Below, in pieces: positions 16,976-26,516 of a stretch of DNA of 64,000 bases. The position numbers were made by a program, and so were the translations under genes. Source of the stretch: Clostridia bacterium. GTDB lineage: Bacteria; Bacillota; Clostridia; Oscillospirales; CAG-272. The stretch spans positions 1 to 64,000 of the forward strand of contig JAFVWS010000001.1 in assembly GCA_017501545.1 (NCBI GenBank), in the 5' to 3' direction. Position 1 is the stretch's first letter; each line of letters begins with the position of its first letter. The notes under the pieces are model-generated. The model saw nothing but the letters and a program-made list of their open reading frames with translations. It made no database searches and had not been told where the DNA came from.

Positions 16976-17671
16976 ATGCTTGCAATATTAAGCTCGGAAA
17001 TTTCACAAGATTTCAGCAAAAAAACAGGGCTAAATGTACTTTCATTACAACACTTTGAAAAGCTTGATATGCCAGTTGCATCTCACGCTGATATGCTGAT
17101 TTCCATAATCAATGATCACATATTTTGCTACAGAGAATACTATGAAAAAAACAAAAGACTTTTTGACAAAATATCTAAAGATTATACTATAGTAAAGGTT
17201 GATAAGATTTGTCAAAAAGAATACCCCAAAGATGTTGGGCTTAACTGTCTTGTTATAGGTAATTTGTTAATCTCTAAAAACGAGGCAACAGCAAAGGAAA
17301 TACTTGATTTTGCACATGAAAATGATTACAAAATTATTAGTGTTAATCAAGGATACACAGCTTGCTCAACTCTTGTTATAAATGATTCATCTGCAATAAC
17401 TACTGACAAAGGTATTTATGATGTGTTAATTCAAGAAGGGAAGCGAGCACTTTTAGTAAGCACAAATGGCATAAAATTAAATGGATATAGCTGTGGCTTT
17501 ATAGGTGGAGCAGGAGTAACTATTGATAATACAGCATACTTTTTTGGCGACATAAAATTACACCCTGATTGCTCTAAAATGTTAGAGTTTTTATCACGCG
17601 AAAATTGCAAAATAGAAGCGGTTTTGCCTGGGGGAGTGTGCGATTTTGGTGGCGTAAAGCTTATAAATTAA
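16976..17671 (+). CDS. DUF6873 protein, guanidino-modifying-enzyme-like fold
   Basis: A 231-residue cytoplasmic protein. I match it to the DUF6873 family, which is described as having the pentein fold of guanidino-modifying enzymes such as arginine deiminase. Residues placed as a possible catalytic set are H37-A-D39 (VASHADM), H196 (IKLHPD) and C222 near the C-terminus (GGVCDFGG), the order seen in that superfamily. FIGGAGV at 175-181 forms a core strand. Start ATG follows AAGGAGGT. The gene sits right after the rpmB terminator, with no clear promoter of its own, and may depend on read-through. No substrate is known. Confidence 0.7.
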   Translation: MLAILSSEISQDFSKKTGLNVLSLQHFEKLDMPVASHADMLISIINDHIFCYREYYEKNKRLFDKISKDYTIVKVDKICQKEYPKDVGLNCLVIGNLLISKNEATAKEILDFAHENDYKIISVNQGYTACSTLVINDSSAITTDKGIYDVLIQEGKRALLVSTNGIKLNGYSCGFIGGAGVTIDNTAYFFGDIKLHPDCSKMLEFLSRENCKIEAVLPGGVCDFGGVKLIN

Positions 17672-17701
17672 CAACTAAAATTCAAAAAAACTTAAAAATA
17701 G

Positions 17702-17732
17702 GCACTGTTATTAAAAAAACAGTGCTTTTTAT
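17702..17732 (+). terminator. Terminator of the DUF6873 gene
   Basis: Stem GCACTGT / ACAGTGC with a 10-base A-rich loop, then T residues. Confidence 0.85.
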
Positions 17733-17743
17733 TAAAAAAATAC

Positions 17744-17772
17744 TTGTGCATTATAAAATATTATGTTATAAT
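17744..17772 (+). promoter_or_regulatory. Promoter of the cdaA run
   Basis: TTGTGC (17744-17749), 17 bases, TATAAT (17767-17772). It is the only clear promoter before a plus-strand run of eight genes reaching 29066. Confidence 0.7.
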
Positions 17773-17801
17773 TATTATGTAAAAGTATTTGGAGGCAGCA
17801 A

Positions 17802-18674
17802 ATGGAAGCGGTTAAGAATTATGTAATGCATTTCGTCCGTCTTATCGGTGAGGCAATGACGGGCTTTAACATTTTCAGAAACATATTAGATATACTTATT
17901 TTGTCTGTGGTAATTTTTGCAATTTATCACTTTATTAAGGAAAGACGTGCGGGAAAGCTTGCGTGGGGTGTATGTATCTTTGCGCTATTCCTATTATTCT
18001 GCTCAATCCTTAAATTAAATGCTATGCAATTTGCACTTTCAAGTATATTTGCTAATGGTATTGTCTTCATTGCAATCGTGTTCCAGCCAGAGCTACGCTC
18101 AGTTCTTGAAAAGCTTGGTGACACCTCAATTAAGGGCATTAAGCAAATTGGCGAGCAAAAGAACAACTCAACAACAGTTGCTCTTATTGATGAGTTCTGT
18201 GAGGCAATTGGCGATTTGTCAAGGTCTAAAACCGGTGCGCTTGTAGTATTTGAAAGAAATACTAAGCTTGGCGACATTATTTTGACTGGTACAATTATCA
18301 ACGCGCAATTTAGTGGCACACTTATGAAAAGCTTGTTCTTTGACAAGGCTCCACTCCATGATGGAGCAGTTGTGATTCGTTCAAATAGAATTCACTCAGC
18401 GGGCTGTCTATTGCCACTTGAATCTGATAGAGAAATTTATACTGAGCTTGGTACAAGACATCGCGCAGCAATTGGCGTTAGTGAGGTTAGTGACTGTATT
18501 TCAGTTGTAGTTTCAGAGGAAACCGGCACAATTTCGCTTGCGCATGAGGGTAAGCTATATAGAAACTTTACAAAGACAACACTAAAAAAGAAGCTTCAAG
18601 AATATCTTGTGAAAAGCTCACATGAGCAAAAGAAAAAGATTTCATCAAAGGTAACAGTTAATCCAGAGGAGTAA
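17802..18674 (+). CDS. cdaA: Diadenylate cyclase CdaA
   Basis: CdaA condenses two ATP into c-di-AMP, a second messenger for potassium balance and wall stress. The 290-residue protein has three N-terminal membrane helices (about residues 25-85) and a DAC domain. The catalytic DGA motif appears in PLHDGAVVIRSN and the RHR motif in GTRHRAAIG. Length and domain order match CdaA rather than DisA. GGAGGC precedes the start. It is followed by a short cdaR-like gene, the usual partner; glmM, often third in this cluster, is not here. Confidence 0.97.
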   Translation: MEAVKNYVMHFVRLIGEAMTGFNIFRNILDILILSVVIFAIYHFIKERRAGKLAWGVCIFALFLLFCSILKLNAMQFALSSIFANGIVFIAIVFQPELRSVLEKLGDTSIKGIKQIGEQKNNSTTVALIDEFCEAIGDLSRSKTGALVVFERNTKLGDIILTGTIINAQFSGTLMKSLFFDKAPLHDGAVVIRSNRIHSAGCLLPLESDREIYTELGTRHRAAIGVSEVSDCISVVVSEETGTISLAHEGKLYRNFTKTTLKKKLQEYLVKSSHEQKKKISSKVTVNPEE

Positions 18675-18686
18675 GGAGGAAATATT

Positions 18687-19058
18687 ATGGCAAAGTTTAC
18701 TAAAACAACAGAAATAGATATTTCCGCCATGCACGAGGTGGTTGAAGAGGAAACTCCTAAAAAGAATCGACTTGGCTGGGTTATTTCAATAATTGTTGCT
18801 ATAATCGTTGCTTTCGTTGTTTGGCTATACGTAATTGAAACAAGCAATGATTTGCATGAAAAGACATTTAATGACGTTAGCGTGCCTGGAACCGAGGATA
18901 CTATTGATATTACGGTTAAGGGTACTTATCGTGCACTTGCCGACCTCGAAAGAGATCATTTTGATATAAGCGTTGCTGGCGAGAAGTATATTGTTAAAAT
19001 CAAGAGCGATGCGCCCGAAAACGCACTTACCGTTACTATTATTTCTCCAGAAAAATGA
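18687..19058 (+). CDS. Minimal CdaR-like protein (single YbbR domain)
   Basis: CdaR is the membrane-bound extracytoplasmic regulator of CdaA. This product of 123 residues has one membrane helix (about residues 31-51, WVISIIVAIIVAFVVWLYVI) and only a single YbbR-like beta domain (residues ~60-120), where CdaR proteins normally carry three or four. The reading frame closes normally at a stop that overlaps the next start, with no frameshift trace, so it looks like a genuinely short form. AAGGAGG precedes the start. Identification rests on position after cdaA, on topology and on the weak YbbR pattern. Confidence 0.7.
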   Translation: MAKFTKTTEIDISAMHEVVEEETPKKNRLGWVISIIVAIIVAFVVWLYVIETSNDLHEKTFNDVSVPGTEDTIDITVKGTYRALADLERDHFDISVAGEKYIVKIKSDAPENALTVTIISPEK

Positions 19059-20623
19059 GAATTTTAGTAGAGCAAATTAAAGCATCGGTCGCAACAACCC
19101 AAAATGAGCTATTTGATATTGCAAAGGCACGACTTAAAAAAACGCGTGCCTTTTCAAATTTTAAGGATTTTTGTATCTATAAGCGTTCAATTGATGCAAG
19201 AAATAAAGAAAACGTTAAACTTGTATACTCGGTTTCATTAGAAGCCGATGTAGCAAAGACATTAGACTTTAATGCCCTTGCAAATCAAGGAATAAAGCAA
19301 TTACCAGCTTATGAGCTTGATTTTACCTTTACGGGCGAAAAGCCAAGCGCACGACCACTCGTTGTTGGATTTGGTCCTGGTGGTATGTTTTGCGCGCTTG
19401 CATTAGCTAAAGCAGGATTAAGCCCTGTTGTTATTGAGCGTGGTGCAGATGTTGACACGAGAGTCAAATGTGTTGAAGCCTTTTATAATACTAAGAAACT
19501 CGACGTTGAGTCAAATATTCAATTTGGTGCAGGTGGAGCAGGCACATTTTCTGATGGCAAGCTTAATACCTTAATCAACGATCCAAAGTGTGAATTCGTG
19601 CTGAAAACATTTGTTGAAATGGGTGCGCCAAAGGAAATATGTTATGAAGCAAAGCCTCATATTGGTACCGATGTATTAAGAGACGTTGTTAAAAATTTAG
19701 CATCACAAATTATCTCACTTGGTGGCGAAATTCATTATGGCACCAAGCTTGTTTCTTATGATAATGGAGTTGCTCACACTACAAAGGGCGATTTTGCATA
19801 TTCATCGCTGGTACTTGCAATTGGGCACAGTGCAAGGGATACGTATGCATATTTGCTTTCAAAAGGCGTTGCTATTGAGCCTAAGCCGTTTTCGGTTGGC
19901 GTAAGGGTGGAACATTTGCAAAGTGATATTAATGATGCAATGTTTGGTAAATATGCCGAGGCGTTGGGACCAGCTTCTTACAAAATTTCTCACCGAGAAA
20001 ATGACCGCGGAGTTTATTCCTTCTGTATGTGTCCCGGTGGAGAGGTAGTAGGAGCGCAGAGTGAAGAAGACAGCATAGTCGTTAATGGTATGAGCAATTA
20101 TAAAAGAGACGGTGTAAATGCAAATTCAGCTATTGCTGTACAAATTAATAGAGATGATTATGGAAACACACCTATAAAGGCTATAGAATTTCAAAGAAAT
20201 CTTGAGAAAAATGCCTTTATTCTTGCTGGCTCAAGCTATAAAGCACCAATTCAAACAATGGGTGACTTTTTTGATGGTGTTGCAAAGAGTGAGCCAAAGA
20301 GAATTCAACCATCATATATGAATGGCTTTACTCAAGTTTGTGATTTAAACAAGGCATTGCCAAAGGTGGTTTGTGATTATTTGAAGCTTGGCTTTAAAAA
20401 ATTTGGCAAAAAAATCAGCGGATATGACGCAAGCGACGTAATATTAACTGGTGTTGAAACGCGTACAAGTGCGCCAGTTCGTATTTTACGTACTGAAAGC
20501 TATAATATGTTAAACAATGGATCTGTATATCCGTGTGGAGAAGGTGCAGGATATGCAGGCGGAATAATGAGTGCGGCGGTTGATGGAATCAACGTTGCAT
20601 TAGCAATTATAAATAAAGGATAG
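19055..20623 (+). CDS. FAD-dependent oxidoreductase (COG2509 type)
   Basis: A 522-residue flavoprotein. The first ~90 residues form a separate N-terminal domain. The dinucleotide-binding motif GFGPGGMFCALALAKAG with VIERG begins at about residue 107, and FGAGGAGTFSDGKLN, LAIGHSARDT and the C-terminal GEGAGYAGGIMSAAVDG are hallmarks of the COG2509 'uncharacterised FAD-dependent dehydrogenase' family. The role in the cell is unknown. Its start overlaps the cdaR-like stop by four bases (ATGA), and recJ begins one base after its stop, so it is embedded in the run. Confidence 0.9.
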   Translation: MRILVEQIKASVATTQNELFDIAKARLKKTRAFSNFKDFCIYKRSIDARNKENVKLVYSVSLEADVAKTLDFNALANQGIKQLPAYELDFTFTGEKPSARPLVVGFGPGGMFCALALAKAGLSPVVIERGADVDTRVKCVEAFYNTKKLDVESNIQFGAGGAGTFSDGKLNTLINDPKCEFVLKTFVEMGAPKEICYEAKPHIGTDVLRDVVKNLASQIISLGGEIHYGTKLVSYDNGVAHTTKGDFAYSSLVLAIGHSARDTYAYLLSKGVAIEPKPFSVGVRVEHLQSDINDAMFGKYAEALGPASYKISHRENDRGVYSFCMCPGGEVVGAQSEEDSIVVNGMSNYKRDGVNANSAIAVQINRDDYGNTPIKAIEFQRNLEKNAFILAGSSYKAPIQTMGDFFDGVAKSEPKRIQPSYMNGFTQVCDLNKALPKVVCDYLKLGFKKFGKKISGYDASDVILTGVETRTSAPVRILRTESYNMLNNGSVYPCGEGAGYAGGIMSAAVDGINVALAIINKG

Positions 20624-20624
20624 T

Positions 20625-22796
20625 ATGGAAAAGATTAAAAAGAAACAGTGGGTTATAAAGGCTGGTGCAGGCGATAGAGATGCAATAGAGAATATCGCTG
20701 TCGCCATTGGCTGTAGTAAAACCCTTGCGACCTTGATTTATAACAGAGGTTATAAGGACAAGGCGTCAGCTATGGCTTTTATTGAAAAAAGCCAAGAGAT
20801 TTTACATGACCCATTTCTCTTAAATGATATGGGCGTTGCCGTCGAAACTATTTTAAGCGCAGTTGAAAACGGCAAAAGGATTACAATATATGGCGACTAC
20901 GACGTTGACGGTGTAACATCCGTGAGCATTCTTTACCTATACCTAAAAGGCTTAGGTGGTAATGTAAGCTATTATATTCCATCAAGAATGTCAGATGGTT
21001 ACGGTATGTCCATGGGCGCAATTGAAGCGCTAAAAAATGATGGCACACAGCTAATTATCACTGTTGACACTGGGGTTACTGCAGTTGAAGAAATAAAATA
21101 CGCGCGTGAGTTAGGCATAGACGTTGTCGTCACCGACCATCACGAGTGTGCTGATACTTTACCATCAGGCGTAGCTGTTATCAACCCAAAAAGAAAGGAT
21201 TCTACATATCCATTCCAGTCACTTGCAGGAGTTGGTGTAGTTTTTAAGCTACTGTGTGCTCTTGAAAAGATATCATCTAATTCTACGATAACTGAAGCAA
21301 CGAGAAAAATTGCATACGAATATTCTGATTTAACAGCTATAGGTACAATTGCCGATGTTATGCCAGTTATTGATGAAAACAGAATAATTACAGCACTTGG
21401 CTTGCACAAGGCTGAAAAAACTAATAGAATAGGCCTAAATTCTTTAATTCAATATTGCAGAAGCGGTGAGGGAAAAGCGCAAAAAACAACGAAGGCTAAA
21501 AAAATCAGCTCTGGTTTTGTTGGTTTTACATTAGCACCTCGTATTAATGCTGCTGGAAGACTTTATTCAGCAAATACGTCTGTTGAGCTCTTTTTGGCAA
21601 ATAATAAGTCACAAGCTGAAGCTTTAGCAGAGAAGCTATGCGATATCAACAAGGAAAGACAAACACAAGAAAACAATATAGCAGAAAGTGCATTTAACCA
21701 GGTTGAATCTAAAGGGTATCTTGGGAAAAGCATTATGGTGCTTGACAGCACAGATTGGCATCATGGCGTTGTTGGAATTGTTTCTTCTCGTGTGTCTGAT
21801 CGATTTGGTGTGCCTTCAATTTTGATTTCATTTGAGGGAAATTCGGACCCTTTTGACCCAGAGGCAATAGGCAAGGGCTCAGGAAGAAGCGTTGGTGGAA
21901 TGAACTTAGTAAACGCGCTTAATTCATGTGCTGATTTGCTTGAAAAATATGGTGGACATGAGCTTGCTGCTGGGCTTAGTATCAAGCGTAAGAACCTTCA
22001 GCTTTTCAAAGAAAGAATAGAAAAATACGCAGATGAATGCTTTAAGGAAAATCCACCTGTACACCATCTTGAAATAGATTGTGAGCTTGATGTTAACGCG
22101 TTATCCACTGAATTGGTTAAAGAAATTTCAGTTTTGGAGCCATATGGCGTTGCAAATCCAACACCAGTCTTTTATTCCGAAGGGTTAGTCATAAATGGAA
22201 TTACACCAGTCGGTATGAATAGACATATAAAGCTTACACTCGGTAATTATAAAAAACGCATTACAGCTATGTTATTTTCTAAGTCTTTACAGGATTTTGA
22301 ATTTACATATGGTGATGAGGTTGATATTGCTTATAATCTCGAGATTAATGAATTTAATGGAACAGAAACCATTCAACTTAATCTAAAGGATATAAGACTT
22401 AGCCAAAAAACACTTGATTACGAAAGCGATTGTGAAGAGCAGTATAAGCTTATAAAAGCAGGTGAGTCAAGCTTTGATGCGGATTTTATTATTCCAACGC
22501 ACAAGCAGTTTGAGCACGTTTTTAAATACCTACGTAGCTGTGCAAGAATGGGTAGAAACCAATATCGATACAGTAAGCTTTTGAGCGATGCAAACTTAAA
22601 TGCTACTGAAGACTGTAAGGTAAATTATGTTCAATTGAAAACGATTGTTAAGGTATTTATAGAATTAAACATTGTTTCAATTGAGGAGCTTGATGATTTT
22701 TCATTTACCTTTAAGTTTTTACCAAGCAAGAACAAAACGTGCCTTGATAAATCAAATATTTTAAAGAAGCTTAAGTATACTTACGCAAATAAATAA
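20625..22796 (+). CDS. recJ: Single-stranded-DNA-specific exonuclease RecJ
   Basis: RecJ degrades single-stranded DNA 5' to 3' in recombination and mismatch repair. DHH-family motifs are present: YGDYDVDGVTS (about residues 88-98), VDTGVT, VTDHHECAD (about 168-176), and the DHHA1 GKGSGRSVGGMN segment near 420-435. An OB fold follows. The length of 723 residues exceeds the E. coli form; the C-terminal ~170 residues form an extra domain common in Firmicutes RecJ. The start lies one base after the preceding stop, with a poor ribosome site (AAAGGATAG), so translational coupling is likely. Confidence 0.95.
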   Translation: MEKIKKKQWVIKAGAGDRDAIENIAVAIGCSKTLATLIYNRGYKDKASAMAFIEKSQEILHDPFLLNDMGVAVETILSAVENGKRITIYGDYDVDGVTSVSILYLYLKGLGGNVSYYIPSRMSDGYGMSMGAIEALKNDGTQLIITVDTGVTAVEEIKYARELGIDVVVTDHHECADTLPSGVAVINPKRKDSTYPFQSLAGVGVVFKLLCALEKISSNSTITEATRKIAYEYSDLTAIGTIADVMPVIDENRIITALGLHKAEKTNRIGLNSLIQYCRSGEGKAQKTTKAKKISSGFVGFTLAPRINAAGRLYSANTSVELFLANNKSQAEALAEKLCDINKERQTQENNIAESAFNQVESKGYLGKSIMVLDSTDWHHGVVGIVSSRVSDRFGVPSILISFEGNSDPFDPEAIGKGSGRSVGGMNLVNALNSCADLLEKYGGHELAAGLSIKRKNLQLFKERIEKYADECFKENPPVHHLEIDCELDVNALSTELVKEISVLEPYGVANPTPVFYSEGLVINGITPVGMNRHIKLTLGNYKKRITAMLFSKSLQDFEFTYGDEVDIAYNLEINEFNGTETIQLNLKDIRLSQKTLDYESDCEEQYKLIKAGESSFDADFIIPTHKQFEHVFKYLRSCARMGRNQYRYSKLLSDANLNATEDCKVNYVQLKTIVKVFIELNIVSIEELDDFSFTFKFLPSKNKTCLDKSNILKKLKYTYANK

Positions 22797-22807
22797 GAGG
22801 ACATAAT

Positions 22808-25033
22808 ATGACAGAGGAAAAATATCAGGAAATAGCGCCGCTTTTAGAGCTGTTACATTCAAACGGCAGAAGCTATGATTATGAAAAAATAAAATCGGCG
22901 TTCCTTTATGCAAAGGAGCTTCACGAGGGACAAATGCGTCTAAGTGGAGAGCCGTATATAATGCACCCTATATCGGTAGCAGAGATTGTTGCAAATCTCG
23001 GTCTTGATACCGATTCTGTTTGTGCTGCCTTTTTGCATGATACAGTAGAGGACTGTCCTGATAAGACTAATTTAGACGAAATTACCAGACTTTTTGGTTC
23101 AGACGTTGCTCTTTTAGTAGACGGAGTTACTAAGATTAAGTCTATTAACGTTGAGGAAAAAGAAGAGGCACAAATTGAGAGCATTAGAAAAATGCTTCTT
23201 GCTATGTCCAAGGACATTCGAGTTATTTTCATCAAGCTATGTGACAGAGTTCACAATATGCGTACCTTGTATGTAAAAAAGGATGCCAAGCGTCGCGCAA
23301 CCGCCCTTGAAACAATGCACGTATATGCACCTCTTGCACACCGCCTTGGTATGCAAAAAATCAAGCAAGAGCTTGAAACATATGCCCTTCAGTATCTTGA
23401 CCCAATTGGATACAATGAAATTAAGGCACATATTGAAGAAAAATATGGTAGAAACGTTAACTTTATCGAAACTATAAAGGCAAATGTTAAGGAAGAGCTT
23501 GAAAAAATTAATATTAGCTTTACCCTTGGAGGCCGTGTTAAAACCGTATATAGCGTATATCGTAAGATGTACAACCAAAACAAAACATTTGACGAAATTT
23601 ACGACTTTTATGCTCTTAGAATTATTGTAAATACAGAGCTTGAGTGTTATACAGTACTCGGCTTGATTCATGAGCTGTACAAATCTGTTCCAGGTAGATT
23701 CAAGGACTATATTTCTACACCGAAGCCAAATATGTATCAGTCGCTTCATACCACTGTTATTGGTAAGGACGGTATTCCTTTTGAGGTTCAAATTAGAACC
23801 AAAGAAATGCATCAGGTTGCTGAATATGGTATTGCTGCGCACTGGAAGTATAAGAGTGGAGAAAAGTCAAGCGCTGATATTGATACTAAGCTTGACTGGA
23901 TTTCTAAGCTGATTGCAACAGAAGAAGAGGCGATTGATCCTGAAGACTTTATGCATGCCTTCAAGATTGATATTTTCCATGACGAAACCTTTGTATTTAC
24001 TCCAAAGGGCGACGTAATTGCGTTGCCTCTTGGCTCAACGCTTATAGATTTTGCATACAAAATTCATACTGGCGTTGGAAACAAGATGATTGGTGGTAAA
24101 ATTAACGGTAGAATTGCTCCTATTGATTCAGTACCACAAAATGGTAATATTGTTGAAATTATTACATCTAATGCTTCTAAGGGCCCAAGCCGTGACTGGC
24201 TTAACATTGTTAAAACTGGTGAAGCGAGAAATAAGATTAGACAATGGTTTAAAAAGGAAAAAAGAGCTGAAAATATCGTTGTTGGTAAGTCACTTGTCGA
24301 TAAAGAGTTTTTACACATGCGCTCTACTTGTTCCGATGATGAGAAGAATTCAATTGTTGCATCTGTTGCAAAGCGCATAGGCATGATGGATGCCGATGAT
24401 TTATATAATGCACTTGGCTACGGTGGAATCAGTATTTCGAAAATTGATAAGAAAATTCGTGATGAATACGAGAAGACTGTAAAGACAAAGGATAATAAAG
24501 AAGCGCCTTCAGTGCAGCTTGAGCCTACAATTACTCCAACTACTAAAAAGAAACACAAATCGAGTGGCGGCGTAATAGTTGATGGTGAAGAGGGCTGTGT
24601 TGTTAAGTTCGCAAAATGCTGTAATCCTTTGCCAGGAGAGGACATTGTTGGCTTTATTACAAAGGGATATGGCATTTCAATTCACAAAATCGACTGTCCA
24701 AATGTTCAGTCTGCATTTTCTAATGACGAATATGTATCAAGATTTGTAAAAGCAGAGTGGGATACACCTTCAAATAACTCATATCGTTCATCGTATGAGT
24801 CATCGCTTCAAATTCTTGTAACAAATCGTATTTCAATTTTAGCTGATATTTCTACAGCCTTGGCTGAAATGAAAATTGATATTGTATCAATAAATACTAA
24901 AAATGTTGAAGATACAACACTGTTTAATATGACAATTTCTTGTCGTGATATTTCTCACTTCAATTCAATTATTTCACGATTAAGATCAATTAAGGACGTA
25001 ATTAGAGTCACAAGAGCAATGGGAACGAGGTAA
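22808..25033 (+). CDS. relA: Bifunctional (p)ppGpp synthetase/hydrolase RelA/SpoT (Rsh)
   Basis: Rsh makes and degrades the stringent-response alarmone. The 741-residue protein has an HD hydrolase domain with YIMHPISVAEI and AAFLHDTVEDC, so hydrolysis should be active. The synthetase domain contains GRFKDYISTPKPNMYQSLHTTV. A TGS domain (VFTPKGDVIALPLGSTLIDF, about residue 395) and a C-terminal ACT domain complete it, with a zinc-finger-like CC segment (KFAKCCNPLPGED) between. AGAGG precedes the start. It is followed by hemZ, 8 bases downstream. Confidence 0.96.
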   Translation: MTEEKYQEIAPLLELLHSNGRSYDYEKIKSAFLYAKELHEGQMRLSGEPYIMHPISVAEIVANLGLDTDSVCAAFLHDTVEDCPDKTNLDEITRLFGSDVALLVDGVTKIKSINVEEKEEAQIESIRKMLLAMSKDIRVIFIKLCDRVHNMRTLYVKKDAKRRATALETMHVYAPLAHRLGMQKIKQELETYALQYLDPIGYNEIKAHIEEKYGRNVNFIETIKANVKEELEKINISFTLGGRVKTVYSVYRKMYNQNKTFDEIYDFYALRIIVNTELECYTVLGLIHELYKSVPGRFKDYISTPKPNMYQSLHTTVIGKDGIPFEVQIRTKEMHQVAEYGIAAHWKYKSGEKSSADIDTKLDWISKLIATEEEAIDPEDFMHAFKIDIFHDETFVFTPKGDVIALPLGSTLIDFAYKIHTGVGNKMIGGKINGRIAPIDSVPQNGNIVEIITSNASKGPSRDWLNIVKTGEARNKIRQWFKKEKRAENIVVGKSLVDKEFLHMRSTCSDDEKNSIVASVAKRIGMMDADDLYNALGYGGISISKIDKKIRDEYEKTVKTKDNKEAPSVQLEPTITPTTKKKHKSSGGVIVDGEEGCVVKFAKCCNPLPGEDIVGFITKGYGISIHKIDCPNVQSAFSNDEYVSRFVKAEWDTPSNNSYRSSYESSLQILVTNRISILADISTALAEMKIDIVSINTKNVEDTTLFNMTISCRDISHFNSIISRLRSIKDVIRVTRAMGTR

Positions 25034-25041
25034 GCTATCAA

Positions 25042-26496
25042 ATGAGACTGATACTTGAAGGTAAAATTAATAAGCTGTACGTACAGTCTCTTTGTATGGT
25101 GTTTTTCCGTGGTGAAAAATTTCCAGAAAATGAGCAAAATCCAATGGGAACTATTTACGTTAAAACGACTGAGTCTCAAAATGGAATTAATGCAATATGT
25201 GAACTTACCTATAAGGATAAAAATGCATCTACCAGTGCGTTTGTCGAATTTGAACCCTGTGATAGCTACGAAAGGACTTGCAAATGTGCTGTTGGTAAAG
25301 CTGTATATTTGGCAGGTAAGGAGCTAACTGGCAGAGAAGCACCTTGGGGAATTTTAACTGGAATTCGTCCGTCAAAGGTCGCTGACGAACTTCTTTCAAG
25401 ACTGTCTTACGAAAATGCGCACAAGGTATTAGTTGAAAAATATCTTCTCGCGCCAAACAAAGCAAGCCTAACGCTTGATGTTGCTAAAAATGAAGCTGAA
25501 ATATTCAATAAATATGGCGAAGACACTTGTAGTTTATATATCTCAATACCATTTTGTCCAACGAGATGTGAATATTGCTCATTTATTTCATATGCAACTA
25601 AAAAGCTATTTGACTTGATTCCATCATATTTAACAAGGCTTTATGAGGATATTCGGGAAAAATGTAAAATAATTAAGGAGTTAGGGCTAAAGCTTGTAAC
25701 TGTTTACGTTGGTGGCGGAACGCCTACAACACTAAATGAAGAACAGCTTACCTCTCTTTTAACAGTAATTTCTGACTGTGTAGACATCGATTCACTTGAT
25801 GAATTTACAATTGAGTGTGGCAGACCCGACACTATAACGCAAAAAAAGCTTGAGATTATTAAAAGCTTTGGGGTGAAAAGGATAAGTGTTAATCCGCAAA
25901 CACTTAATGATAATGTCCTTTTATCAATTGGTAGAAGGCATACAGTGAAGGATTTTTACGATGCATATAAGCTTGTACAAAACATTGGCATTGATATTGT
26001 AAACACCGATTTAATAGCAGGACTTGATGGCGATAATTTTGAAAGCTTTAAAAGCACGGTAGACAATATTATAAAGTTAAATCCTAACAATGTAACAGTA
26101 CATTCGTTTTCAATAAAGAAATCAGCAAGGATACTACAAAATGACTCATCAATTTACGAATATAGTGGTGATTTTGCCGTTTCAAGCGTCGATTATGCGT
26201 ACAATGAGTTAGTTAGCAACGGATATGTGCCATATTATATGTATCGTCAAAAAAATACTGTTTCTGACCTTGAAAACGTTGGATACGCTAAGAAGGGCAC
26301 ATTTGGAATATATAATGTGCTTATGATGTCTGATAATCACACAGTATTTTCATCTGGTGCTGGTGCGACTACAAAGTTAGTTAAAAATTTATCCATAAAC
26401 AAAGAAATACTAAGAATATTTTCTCCAAAATACCCATATGAATATTTGCAGGACAAACAAGATTCCTGTAAGGCAATTTTAAATTTCTTTAATTAG
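25042..26496 (+). CDS. hemZ: Coproporphyrinogen dehydrogenase-like radical SAM protein HemZ
   Basis: HemZ is a radical-SAM relative of oxygen-independent coproporphyrinogen III oxidase. The cluster motif CxxxCxxC appears as PFCPTRCEYCSF at about residue 173, followed by YVGGGTPTTL and GCN5-like Gly-rich segments. The first ~165 residues are a distinct N-terminal domain typical of HemZ, including PWGILTGIRPSKVA. Length 484 residues is normal. Its position after relA is conserved in many Clostridia. No other haem gene is in the window, so whether it makes haem here is open. Confidence 0.9.
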   Translation: MRLILEGKINKLYVQSLCMVFFRGEKFPENEQNPMGTIYVKTTESQNGINAICELTYKDKNASTSAFVEFEPCDSYERTCKCAVGKAVYLAGKELTGREAPWGILTGIRPSKVADELLSRLSYENAHKVLVEKYLLAPNKASLTLDVAKNEAEIFNKYGEDTCSLYISIPFCPTRCEYCSFISYATKKLFDLIPSYLTRLYEDIREKCKIIKELGLKLVTVYVGGGTPTTLNEEQLTSLLTVISDCVDIDSLDEFTIECGRPDTITQKKLEIIKSFGVKRISVNPQTLNDNVLLSIGRRHTVKDFYDAYKLVQNIGIDIVNTDLIAGLDGDNFESFKSTVDNIIKLNPNNVTVHSFSIKKSARILQNDSSIYEYSGDFAVSSVDYAYNELVSNGYVPYYMYRQKNTVSDLENVGYAKKGTFGIYNVLMMSDNHTVFSSGAGATTKLVKNLSINKEILRIFSPKYPYEYLQDKQDSCKAILNFFN

Positions 26497-26516
26497 CATT
26501 AAAGGAGGTGTGTTGA

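Noticed and set aside
23237..23842. Minus-strand open frame of 201 codons inside relA
   Set aside because: It lies fully antisense to a strongly conserved gene. Its Cys/Asn/Phe-rich composition is typical of a reverse shadow in A/T-rich DNA, and there is no ribosome site.
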